Origin: Polaromonas sp.
GTDB taxonomy: Bacteria; Pseudomonadota; Gammaproteobacteria; Burkholderiales; Burkholderiaceae_C
DNA: 13,558 nucleotides
Direction of reading: 5' to 3'
NCBI GenBank assembly: GCA_023259235.1
Contig: JAHFQQ010000069.1
Coordinates: forward strand, 1-13,558
Shown here: positions 1 to 5,525 of the stretch, piece after piece
Layout of the letters: the number at the start of each line of letters is the position of its first letter
Position numbering within the stretch: the stretch's first letter is position 1
Program-made: the position numbers and the translations under genes
Notes under the pieces: model-generated
Told to the model about the DNA's origin: nothing
Seen by the model: the letters and a program-made list of their open reading frames with translations, nothing else
The model's database searches: none

Positions 1-878
1 TCGCGCAGCGCCAGGTCTTTCATCATGGCGGCCAGATCCACTTTGCCATGGGCGTCTGGCAAACAGGTCACCGTGGCATCCCGGGCCAGCATCGCACCTC
101 TGTTGTCTGTGTCAGGCGTGGCGGTGTAAATCCAGACCGGGCCGCCAGCCATGAAGATATTGGCGTCCGGCGGCGTTTGAAGCCGGCTATCGACAATGAC
201 GCGGAACGGCTGCCGGGGCGATTCAACCAGCCGGACATCGAGCCGGGGATTGTCTTGCAGCAAGGTGCCAATGCCCGTCAGCACGGCACCCGAGCGCGCA
301 CGCCAGGCGTGGCCGTCAGCCCGCGCTTCGGGCGAGGTGATCCACTGGCTCTGTCCATTGGCCAGCGCCGTAGTGCCATCGAGCGAGGCGGCTATTTTCA
401 TGCGCACCCAGGGCGTTTTTCGGATCATGCGGCTGAAGAATCCGATGTTGATCTCGCGCGATTCAGCCGCGCCGGGGCCGACTTCCACCTCAATGCCCGC
501 GGCGCGAAGGTGCTCGAACCCCTGGCCTGAAACGAGCGGGTTGGGGTCCGCCATGGAGGCAATGACCTTTTTGATGCCCGAGGCAATCAGCGCGTCGCAG
601 CATGGGCCGGTGCGGCCGTGGTGCGAGCAGGGCTCCAGCGTGACGTAAGCCGTGGCGCCAATGACTGAATGGCCATTGGCCGCCGCGTCGCGCAGGGCCA
701 TGATTTCGGCGTGCGGGCCGCCGGCTTGCTGGGTGTGGCCCTGGCCAAGTACTTCACCCCGCGCAGACGCCAGCACGCAGCCCACCCGGGGGTTGGGGGC
801 GGTAAGCGTCAGGCCATTGGCGGCAAGCGCCAAGGCTTGCGGCATGAGTCGTTCAGATTCATGCATGATCATGTTCAT
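1..878 (-). CDS. ribD: RibD, bifunctional riboflavin deaminase/reductase (3' end outside window)
   Basis: Bifunctional cytosolic enzyme of riboflavin synthesis: deaminates the pyrimidine product of GTP cyclohydrolase II, then reduces its ribosyl group. About 292 codons are visible and the frame runs off the left edge. The N-terminal deaminase domain shows the zinc and catalytic residues HAE (56-58) and the PCSHHGRTGPC motif (zinc ligands C84 and C93). The reductase domain opens at PWVRMKIAASLDG (from about residue 157) and continues with SPEAR and DNPRLD. In-frame ATGs lie at 878, 872 and 866; none has a clear ribosome binding site, so the exact start is uncertain. Bases 538-746 are almost identical to a second, truncated copy at 2039-2247, but the first 44 codons differ strongly from that copy. 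The 5' end was therefore probably acquired together with the neighbouring toxin-antitoxin pair. This is the intact, presumably working copy. Confidence 0.93.
   Translation of the reverse strand, partial: MNMIMHESERLMPQALALAANGLTLTAPNPRVGCVLASARGEVLGQGHTQQAGGPHAEIMALRDAAANGHSVIGATAYVTLEPCSHHGRTGPCCDALIASGIKKVIASMADPNPLVSGQGFEHLRAAGIEVEVGPGAAESREINIGFFSRMIRKTPWVRMKIAASLDGTTALANGQSQWITSPEARADGHAWRARSGAVLTGIGTLLQDNPRLDVRLVESPRQPFRVIVDSRLQTPPDANIFMAGGPVWIYTATPDTDNRGAMLARDATVTCLPDAHGKVDLAAMMKDLALR
538..746. repeat. Direct repeat R1a: conserved core of ribD (in intact gene)
   Basis: This 209-bp stretch matches 2039-2247 without gaps and with 6 mismatches by eye (about 97% identity). It codes for the RibD deaminase core from about GQGH to ADPNP. 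Five differences are synonymous and one is Ile/Val, so both versions diverged under selection for function. Homology stops abruptly on both sides: at 537 (inside the gene) and after 746, where the two ribD 5' ends become only distantly similar. Confidence 0.9.
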
Positions 879-1011
879 GGGAATTGCTCGGCTGATCTTG
901 CCTCTGTTTCCCATACTCCTTATGCTGCCCATTATGCGGACTTCCCGACATGGCAATCTGCGCAGTAATATAGCGTCATGTCGAGATGTAAACCTTTGCG
1001 GAGTTCTTGCC
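879..1011. promoter_or_regulatory. Divergent promoter region with inverted repeat CGACATG/CATGTCG
   Basis: This gap separates divergent ribD and the antitoxin gene. Perfect 7-bp inverted half-sites CGACATG (946-952) and CATGTCG (977-983) lie 31 bp centre to centre, about three helical turns. They bracket a possible -10 element TAATAT (966-971) for the plus-strand operon; no good -35 was found. This would suit autoregulation by the antitoxin, as is usual for TA operons, but no protein-DNA link can be shown. A GGAG ribosome binding site (about 1000-1003) lies 8 bases before the antitoxin ATG. Confidence 0.4.
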
Positions 1012-1308
1012 ATGACCCGGTATGACCAAGCCGCCTTAAAGCTGCTGGCTGGCAAGTACATCTGGTGGAAAACACCGGAGCAAGCTGTTGCCATGCCGGA
1101 GCGTGTGATCGCCCAAGTTATGAACATGGGTGACTATGCCGATGTTCAGGCGCTCGCACACCAAGTGGGTGATGATGTTTTGCGAGAGGTTCTTACCCAC
1201 GCTCAGGCTGGCCAGTTCGGCGAACGCTCCTGGGCCTACTGGAATTACCGGCTTGGCCTTGCCAGCGTTGACCATGTGCCACCAATGCCCGTAAGGCGGT
1301 TTGCATGA
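1012..1308 (+). CDS. Putative antitoxin partner of AbiEii-type toxin (98 aa)
   Basis: A 98-residue soluble protein with no signal peptide or membrane segment, rich in short helices. It contains IWWKTPEQAVAMPERVIAQV near the N-terminus and RSWAYWNYRLGL near the C-terminus. It does not look like the classical AbiEi antitoxin, which has an N-terminal winged helix and is much longer. The role is inferred from context: its TGA overlaps the toxin start as ATGA, which implies translational coupling, and small proteins of this kind commonly precede AbiEii-type genes in proteobacteria (from memory). The ATG at 1012 is preceded by GGAG at suitable spacing. The open frame extends upstream to 652, but that part lies antisense to ribD and is not coding. 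Confidence 0.75.
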   Translation: MTRYDQAALKLLAGKYIWWKTPEQAVAMPERVIAQVMNMGDYADVQALAHQVGDDVLREVLTHAQAGQFGERSWAYWNYRLGLASVDHVPPMPVRRFA

Positions 1309-1985
1309 TGGGCGTTTTGAAGCCTTGCCTGAATATTCTTCCACCCGCGCAAATTCGGCTTTGGCCTGAACTCCGACCTGCGGCGGCTCTGGGCTTTGCG
1401 CTTTACGGCGGCACAGCCATCGCGCTGCGCCTGGGTCATAGATTTTCAGTTGATTTTGACTTCTTCTCGGAAAAGCCGCTTGATCGTCATGCCATCCAGA
1501 CGGCATTTTCATTTATGGCGCGGTCCACGGTGCTGCAAGATCAGCCAAATTCCCTGAGTGTTCTCGCACCTTACGGGGACTCGGGGCGCGAACATGTCAA
1601 AGTGTCATTCTTTGGCACGATTGGATTTGGTCGCGTCGGTGAGCCAGACATTACTGAGGACGGCGTATTACAGGTCGCATCGCTGGACGATCTGATGGCA
1701 ACCAAGGTCAAGGTGATTCTCCAGCGGGCTGAGGCCAAAGACTATTCAGACATTGCAGCAATGGTTAATGCAGGGGTGAGCTTATCCAAAGGTCTTTCCT
1801 CGGCGCGCGAAATGTATGGCCTCAATTTCCAGCCGAGCGAGAGTTTGAAGGCCATGGTGTACTTTGAGGATGGTGACCTGCGCACCCTTGAAAAAGGTGC
1901 GAGGAACACCCTCGTCAAAGCCGTCATCGAAGTTCGTGACCTGCCACCTGTGGCGATTCTTGGTCAACAACTGACATGCAACTGA
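1305..1985 (+). CDS. abiEii: AbiEii/AbiGii-family nucleotidyltransferase toxin
   Basis: A 226-residue DNA-polymerase-beta-fold nucleotidyltransferase of the AbiEii/AbiGii toxin family. The active-site signature YGGTAIALRLGHRFSVDFDF spans residues 34-53: GGTA at 35-38 for nucleotide binding, then the metal-binding aspartates D50 and D52. A later motif, TKVKVILQR...KDYSDI (132-150), supplies the conserved Lys, Arg and Asp residues of the family. Related toxins block growth by nucleotidylating targets such as tRNA, and AbiE systems act in phage abortive infection; which applies here is unknown. Its ATG overlaps the stop of the preceding small gene, indicating a two-gene operon. The length is at the short end for the family, but the core motifs are complete. 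It lies between two copies of ribD sequence, so it was probably acquired horizontally. Confidence 0.88.
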   Translation: MMGVLKPCLNILPPAQIRLWPELRPAAALGFALYGGTAIALRLGHRFSVDFDFFSEKPLDRHAIQTAFSFMARSTVLQDQPNSLSVLAPYGDSGREHVKVSFFGTIGFGRVGEPDITEDGVLQVASLDDLMATKVKVILQRAEAKDYSDIAAMVNAGVSLSKGLSSAREMYGLNFQPSESLKAMVYFEDGDLRTLEKGARNTLVKAVIEVRDLPPVAILGQQLTCN

Positions 1986-2008
1986 CAGTCATGAGTTTCA
2001 ATGCATTT

Positions 2009-2032
2009 CAGTGAGGGCACACGCTGCCCCTG
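2009..2032. terminator. Hairpin downstream of the AbiEii-type gene
   Basis: GGGCA (2015-2019) and TGCCC (2025-2029) form a GC-rich stem with a 5-base loop, extended by CAG/CTG after a 3-base bulge. There is no T tract in either direction, so a function as an intrinsic terminator is doubtful. It lies just before the ribD remnant and close to the cassette junction. Confidence 0.25.
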
Positions 2033-2038
2033 TCAAAA

Positions 2039-2247
2039 GGGTTGGGGTCCGCCATGGAGGCAACGACCTTTTTGATGCCTGAGGCAATCAGCGCATCGCA
2101 GCACGGGCCGGTGCGGCCGTGGTGCGAGCAGGGCTCCAGCGTGACGTAAGCGGTGGCGCCAATGACTGAATGGCCATTGGCCGCCGCGTCGCGCAGGGCC
2201 ATGATTTCGGCGTGCGGGCCACCGGCTTGCTGGGTGTGGCCCTGGCC
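2039..2247. repeat. Direct repeat R1b: ribD core in truncated copy
   Basis: Second copy of the 209-bp ribD core (see 538-746), in the same orientation and 1501 bp away. The left border at 2039 is sharp: it is also the point where the truncated gene loses RibD similarity. Confidence 0.9.
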
Positions 2248-2455
2248 GATAAGCGTGCCGCTGTCGTTGGCGACAACACAGCCGACACTCGGATTCGGCG
2301 CGGTCAATTCGCGCGCGCCCGATGCCAGTTGCAAGGCGAGGCGGATTTTGCCGGATGGATCTGTGGCGGGGATCAGCTTGGTCATGTTACCGTCTGGCGA
2401 TTGCACTCAACCGTTCGTCAGTACTGTAACCGCAGCTTCGCCAAGTATCGGTAGC

Positions 2456-3097
2456 ATGGCGGGCATGACTGGTTCGGATCCTTCCATAATCGCCTCGGCG
2501 CGTGCATTTCTTCGTCCCAAATTTTCTGCGGGCCAGCATTTGCACGGGAATGGTTTTTCACTCATCGAACTGATGGTTGTGGTTGCCATGGTGGCCATCC
2601 TGGGGGCGCTCGCGGCCCCCTCTTTCACCCAACTCCTGCGCAACAACCGGCTGGCCGCGGCGTCATCGGCCTTGCAGGTCTCACTAAGCCTCGCGCGCTC
2701 AGAGGCGGTCAAGCGGGGATCTGACGCACGGGTGACGGTCGCCGCGAACGGCACTGCAGGTAGCTGGCTTAACGGCTGGACGGTGTTTGTTGACAATACT
2801 ACTGACGCGCATGGAGGCATTGGGCCGACCACTGACGATACCAGCGCGGCGGGTTGGACCCGTCTGGAAGTTGTGGGCGCACCGTCCGGCCCCGTCAGCT
2901 TCAATCAGACCGGAACACTGAACTACTTTTCGTATAACGGACAAGGCCGAATGATTGACGTGACAGGCGCAGGCGTTGTCAATCGGTCGTTCTGGTTTTT
3001 TTACGATACCAGTCAGAGATTTTGTCTGATTGTCAATAACACGGGGCGGGTTCGGGCGGCGCGCGTGGATAGTTCGGCCAGTTGCCCCACGACCTGA
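2456..3097 (+). CDS. fimT: FimT/GspH-like minor type IV pilin
   Basis: Minor prepilin of the type IV pilus, processed by PilD and inserted in the inner membrane as part of the pilus-priming complex. The class III prepilin site is G|FSLIELMVVVAMVAILG, with Glu at +5 of the mature protein and a hydrophobic N-terminal helix. The remaining roughly 180 residues form a GspH/FimT-type globular domain with a C-terminal cysteine pair. The start is uncertain: ATG at 2456 or 2465 gives an unusually long leader of about 30 residues, whereas an in-frame TTG just upstream (LHGNG|F) would give a typical 5-residue leader. No strong ribosome binding site decides between them. It is the first gene of the pilus operon, divergent from the ribD remnant and 12 bases before pilV. 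Confidence 0.87.
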   Translation: MAGMTGSDPSIIASARAFLRPKFSAGQHLHGNGFSLIELMVVVAMVAILGALAAPSFTQLLRNNRLAAASSALQVSLSLARSEAVKRGSDARVTVAANGTAGSWLNGWTVFVDNTTDAHGGIGPTTDDTSAAGWTRLEVVGAPSGPVSFNQTGTLNYFSYNGQGRMIDVTGAGVVNRSFWFFYDTSQRFCLIVNNTGRVRAARVDSSASCPTT

Positions 3098-3109
3098 CTG
3101 CATTTCAAA

Positions 3110-3634
3110 ATGGCACGCTCAAATATTTTGTCAAGTTCTGCCTGCCAGGGCCCGGTCAGGCAATTGCATGGCCAGGCAGGGTTCAGCCTGATCGAGGTCC
3201 TGGTGACCATGGTCATCTTGATGTTTGGCCTGCTGGGTATTGCCGGGCTTTTGGTTAGTGGCGTGTCCAACGCGTCAGGCTCGGAAGCGATGGCCAAGGC
3301 CAGCCAATTGGCGGCGGACATGGCGGATCGAATCCGCGCCAATCCGGTGGTGGGGGTTTCTGCTACCAGTGAATACATCACGGCCTGGGCTGATAACCCA
3401 CCGTCCAGCCCCGCGACCATTGCGCAGCAGGACAAGAAGGATTGGCTGGAGGCGCTGGCAGCCCAGTTGCCGCAGGGCGATGGCCAGATTACTGTTGACA
3501 ACGCGCTGCGCAAGGTGGTCATCACGGTGCGCTGGAGCAACTGTCTGGGAACGCTGAATGATGCCGACCGGACAACCTGCACGGACAATGCGGCGACAGC
3601 CTTTAAAACTGTTTCTTTTGAACTGCGACTATGA
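3110..3634 (+). CDS. pilV: PilV minor type IV pilin
   Basis: A 174-residue minor pilin. The prepilin peptidase site is QAG|FSLIEVLVTMVILMFGLLG with Glu at +5. The following sequence SEAMAKASQLAADMADRIRA is characteristic of PilV proteins. The C-terminal part holds a cysteine pair (SNCLG...TTCTDN) likely to form a disulfide. The leader from ATG 3110 is about 23 residues, longer than usual. As in fimT, an in-frame TTG encoding Leu-His-Gly stands shortly before the cleavage site and could be an alternative start. The stop overlaps the pilW start (ATGA at 3631), implying coupled translation. PilV with PilW, PilX and PilE supports assembly initiation and the display of PilY1 at the tip. Confidence 0.93.
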   Translation: MARSNILSSSACQGPVRQLHGQAGFSLIEVLVTMVILMFGLLGIAGLLVSGVSNASGSEAMAKASQLAADMADRIRANPVVGVSATSEYITAWADNPPSSPATIAQQDKKDWLEALAAQLPQGDGQITVDNALRKVVITVRWSNCLGTLNDADRTTCTDNAATAFKTVSFELRL

Positions 3635-4860
3635 GCACGACAGGATACTTTTCCAGGCAAGGCCTCCAGCGCGGGCTTTCGCTGATTGAACTGCTGATTG
3701 CACTGGTGCTCGGACTGGCTGTCCTGGTGGGGCTGTCTTCCGTGTATGTGGCGGTCAAACAGTCGTTCCGTTTTCAGGAAACAACCGGCAGGCTGCAGGA
3801 AGACGCTACCTTTGCGCTGGACTCGATGGCAAGGGATTTGAGGATGGCGGGGTCTGCGGGATGCATGGGAATCAACAAAGTTGCCAACGCTGCCCCGCCA
3901 CCGACCAGTATTTATTATCCCGGCAGCGTCCTGGCGTCGGGCAGCCCCGCCAGCCCAGGCGTCACGACCAGTCCCGACAACACCAGCGGCTTTTACGGCG
4001 CCAATCCTCTGGGGCAAATTGAAACAACCAATCCGGAAGTTATACAGCAGCCTTTTACATCGCTCAATTTTGTCCGTGGATTTGACAATGGCATCCCCAC
4101 GGGGATGGTTGCTACAAGCAATCCGACCCCATCAACAGTCAGTGACAGTCTGTTATTTTCCGGCGCCAGTTTCAAAGCCGTCTCTGTCAGTGTTCCAATG
4201 GCCGCAGCCAATTCAAACTTGACACTGGCCGCTGACACCTACGGCTGGATCAATGCCGCTAGCGGAACCAACAGCGGCATTTACACGTTCATCGTCTCGG
4301 ACTGCGCGTCTTCCAGCATTTTCAACGGCAAGGTTACGGTTGTCGGTGGCGTGACCAGCATCGACCACAGCACGGCAATGGGCAACAATGTTGACACCCT
4401 CGCATTAAGCACGCTGTTTGGCACTGATGCCATCGTCATGCCTGTCGAATGGAGTTTTTACTACATTGCAACCCGCACTGGCGCCAGCACGCCGAGCTTG
4501 TACCGGGTATTTTTCAACGGAAACAAGCGGCTCAATGCTGAAGAACTGGTTTCAAATGTCGAAGGTATGAAGCTGAACTATGGTGAAAACACTGGCTTTG
4601 ATGGCACAGGTGCGCCAACCCTTGTGCCTGACGTCTGGCGCGCCAACGCGGCCGCTGTGGCCGATTGGTCCCGCGTCGTGGCCGTGCGGATTGGCCTGAT
4701 GATGGTCAGCTCCGAAGACAATGCGAATCCCGAGGTGACCCTGACGGTGCCCACGCTGCTTGGGCAAACCTACACCGCGCCCGCAGGAGCCTCCGCCAAC
4801 CGGCTTCGCAAGGAATTTTCGACCACTGTGGTAATGCGCAACCGCGTGGCGGCGCGGTGA
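3631..4860 (+). CDS. pilW: PilW minor type IV pilus assembly protein
   Basis: A 409-residue PilW-family protein. The prepilin motif QRG|LSLIELLIALVLGLAVLVG carries Glu at +5. Next comes the PilW-typical amphipathic region FQETTGRLQEDATFALDSMA and the RDLRMAGSAGCMG segment. The large C-terminal domain is rich in Ser, Thr and Asn, as usual for these exported tip-complex components. It overlaps pilV by four bases. In Pseudomonas, PilW, PilX and PilY1 act together in pilus priming and surface sensing; the same role is inferred here. The frame is complete with no anomalies. Confidence 0.93.
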   Translation: MSTTGYFSRQGLQRGLSLIELLIALVLGLAVLVGLSSVYVAVKQSFRFQETTGRLQEDATFALDSMARDLRMAGSAGCMGINKVANAAPPPTSIYYPGSVLASGSPASPGVTTSPDNTSGFYGANPLGQIETTNPEVIQQPFTSLNFVRGFDNGIPTGMVATSNPTPSTVSDSLLFSGASFKAVSVSVPMAAANSNLTLAADTYGWINAASGTNSGIYTFIVSDCASSSIFNGKVTVVGGVTSIDHSTAMGNNVDTLALSTLFGTDAIVMPVEWSFYYIATRTGASTPSLYRVFFNGNKRLNAEELVSNVEGMKLNYGENTGFDGTGAPTLVPDVWRANAAAVADWSRVVAVRIGLMMVSSEDNANPEVTLTVPTLLGQTYTAPAGASANRLRKEFSTTVVMRNRVAAR

Positions 4861-4880
4861 AACCGGGTGCCGATTTAATC

Positions 4881-5501
4881 ATGACCACGAGCCTTCGCAC
4901 CACCAACTGCTATATTAAAGGTAGCTATGTATCCATGTTGCATATGGGTAAAATGCGTATTTCATCATCACTATTGATTCGCCGCAAGCAAGGCGGCATG
5001 ACTTTGCTGGTCGGGCTTATCCTGCTCGTGATGCTGACGGTGATCAGCATCATCGGCTTTCGCAACACTACGCTCTCGGAGCGCATGACCGGGAATGCAG
5101 TGGATCGCAACGTGTCGTTTCAATCGGCTGAAAGCGCCGGCAAAGAGGGGATCGCAGTCATTGAGGCGGGTTCATTGAGTGGCGCCGGATATTACGCGAC
5201 GCCGCTCCCCAACGGCGGCAACACCAACTACTGGACGCAGGGTGCCGGGCCTGCAAGCTCGACTTGCACGACTGAAGCGGTATTCAGCTTGACCATTTGC
5301 GCAGCTTCCGTAGCCACCAAGTATGCCAACAACGCTCAAAACGCCCAGTATGTGATTGAACTGCTCTCGCAGGTTACAACTGGCACCGGCCCCGTGACCA
5401 CGGTATCAAATTACCGGGTGACATCAAGAAGCACCGGGGGTTCAGGCCAGGCTGATGTTGTATTGCAGAGTATTTACAGCAAAACAACCACCACTCCCTA
5501 G
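4881..5501 (+). CDS. pilX: PilX minor type IV pilus assembly protein
   Basis: PilX-type minor pilin of about 206 residues. The hydrophobic helix follows RRKQGG|MTLLVGLILLVMLTV, and the downstream FRNTTLSERMTGNAVDRN and FQSAESAGKEG resemble the PilX N-terminal domain (ERM.GN..D...FQ.AE). Position +5 is Val instead of Glu, as is common in PilX/GspK-like subunits thought to cap the tip. In-frame starts at 4881, 4935, 4944 and 4953 are all possible. An AAAGG at about 4917-4921 lies 13 bases before 4935, which is long spacing, so the start is uncertain. It begins 20 bases after pilW and ends 24 bases before pilY1, in the same operon. Confidence 0.88.
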   Translation: MTTSLRTTNCYIKGSYVSMLHMGKMRISSSLLIRRKQGGMTLLVGLILLVMLTVISIIGFRNTTLSERMTGNAVDRNVSFQSAESAGKEGIAVIEAGSLSGAGYYATPLPNGGNTNYWTQGAGPASSTCTTEAVFSLTICAASVATKYANNAQNAQYVIELLSQVTTGTGPVTTVSNYRVTSRSTGGSGQADVVLQSIYSKTTTTP

Positions 5502-5512
5502 TTAGTGAAGTC

Positions 5513-5517
5513 AGGAG
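5513..5517 (+). promoter_or_regulatory. Ribosome binding site AGGAG of pilY1
   Basis: AGGAG ends 8 bases before ATG 5526. It is the best ribosome binding site in the pilus operon. It fixes the true pilY1 start at 5526, upstream of the in-frame TGA, and so shows that the long open frame beginning at 5676 is not the original gene start. Confidence 0.8.
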
Positions 5518-5525
5518 ATTTAGCC

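Larger units (their letters stand above)
747..2038. mobile_element. Putative inserted cassette 1 (ribD 5' end + AbiEii-type TA pair)
   Basis: The stretch between the two ribD core repeats holds an alternative ribD 5' end, a divergent promoter region, and a two-gene AbiEii-type operon. It is inferred to be inserted because a broken ribD copy remains on its far side. No recombinase gene, terminal inverted repeats or target-site duplication other than the 209-bp ribD repeat was seen. The unit that recombination between the repeats would remove is 1501 bp. The mechanism is inference; the repeat-bounded structure is seen directly. Confidence 0.5.
2008..2385 (-). pseudogene. ribD: Truncated ribD duplicate (deaminase domain only)
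   Basis: A 125-residue fragment beginning MTKLIPATD with a normal-looking RibD N-terminus. It keeps HAE (58-60) and the PCSHHGRTGPC motif, then breaks right after ADPNP and ends in nine unrelated residues to a TGA. The reductase domain is missing, against about 360-380 residues in full-length RibD. The core is about 97% identical to the intact gene, but the first 46 codons are a different ribD version. Because this copy adjoins the pilus operon, its 5' end and promoter are probably the original ones. A GTG at 2406 could also serve as start. All visible zinc ligands of the deaminase survive, so a residual product cannot be excluded. Confidence 0.85.

Noticed and set aside
48..648. Plus-strand open frames of 150-160 codons opposite ribD
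   Set aside because: They are antisense to a well-conserved ribD reading frame, have no recognisable domains, and arise from its GC-rich codon usage.
652..1011. N-terminal extension of the putative antitoxin back to 652
   Set aside because: It overlaps ribD in antisense; ATG 1012 has its own ribosome binding site and the extension resembles no protein domain.
747..2038. Insertion sequence or transposon carrying the TA pair
   Set aside because: There is no transposase, no terminal inverted repeat and no short target duplication; only the long ribD repeat flanks it.
2394..2406. Sigma54-like TGGC...TTGC before fimT
   Set aside because: The GG-to-GC spacing is far too short for a -24/-12 promoter.
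2153..2455. N-terminal extension of FimT back to 2153
   Set aside because: It is antisense to the ribD fragment and nearly repeats the frame opposite the intact ribD; it is a by-product of the duplicated core.
3013..4017. 334-codon minus-strand open frame opposite fimT/pilV/pilW
   Set aside because: The plus strand carries clear prepilin motifs with coupled start/stop overlaps; the minus frame shows no family motif.
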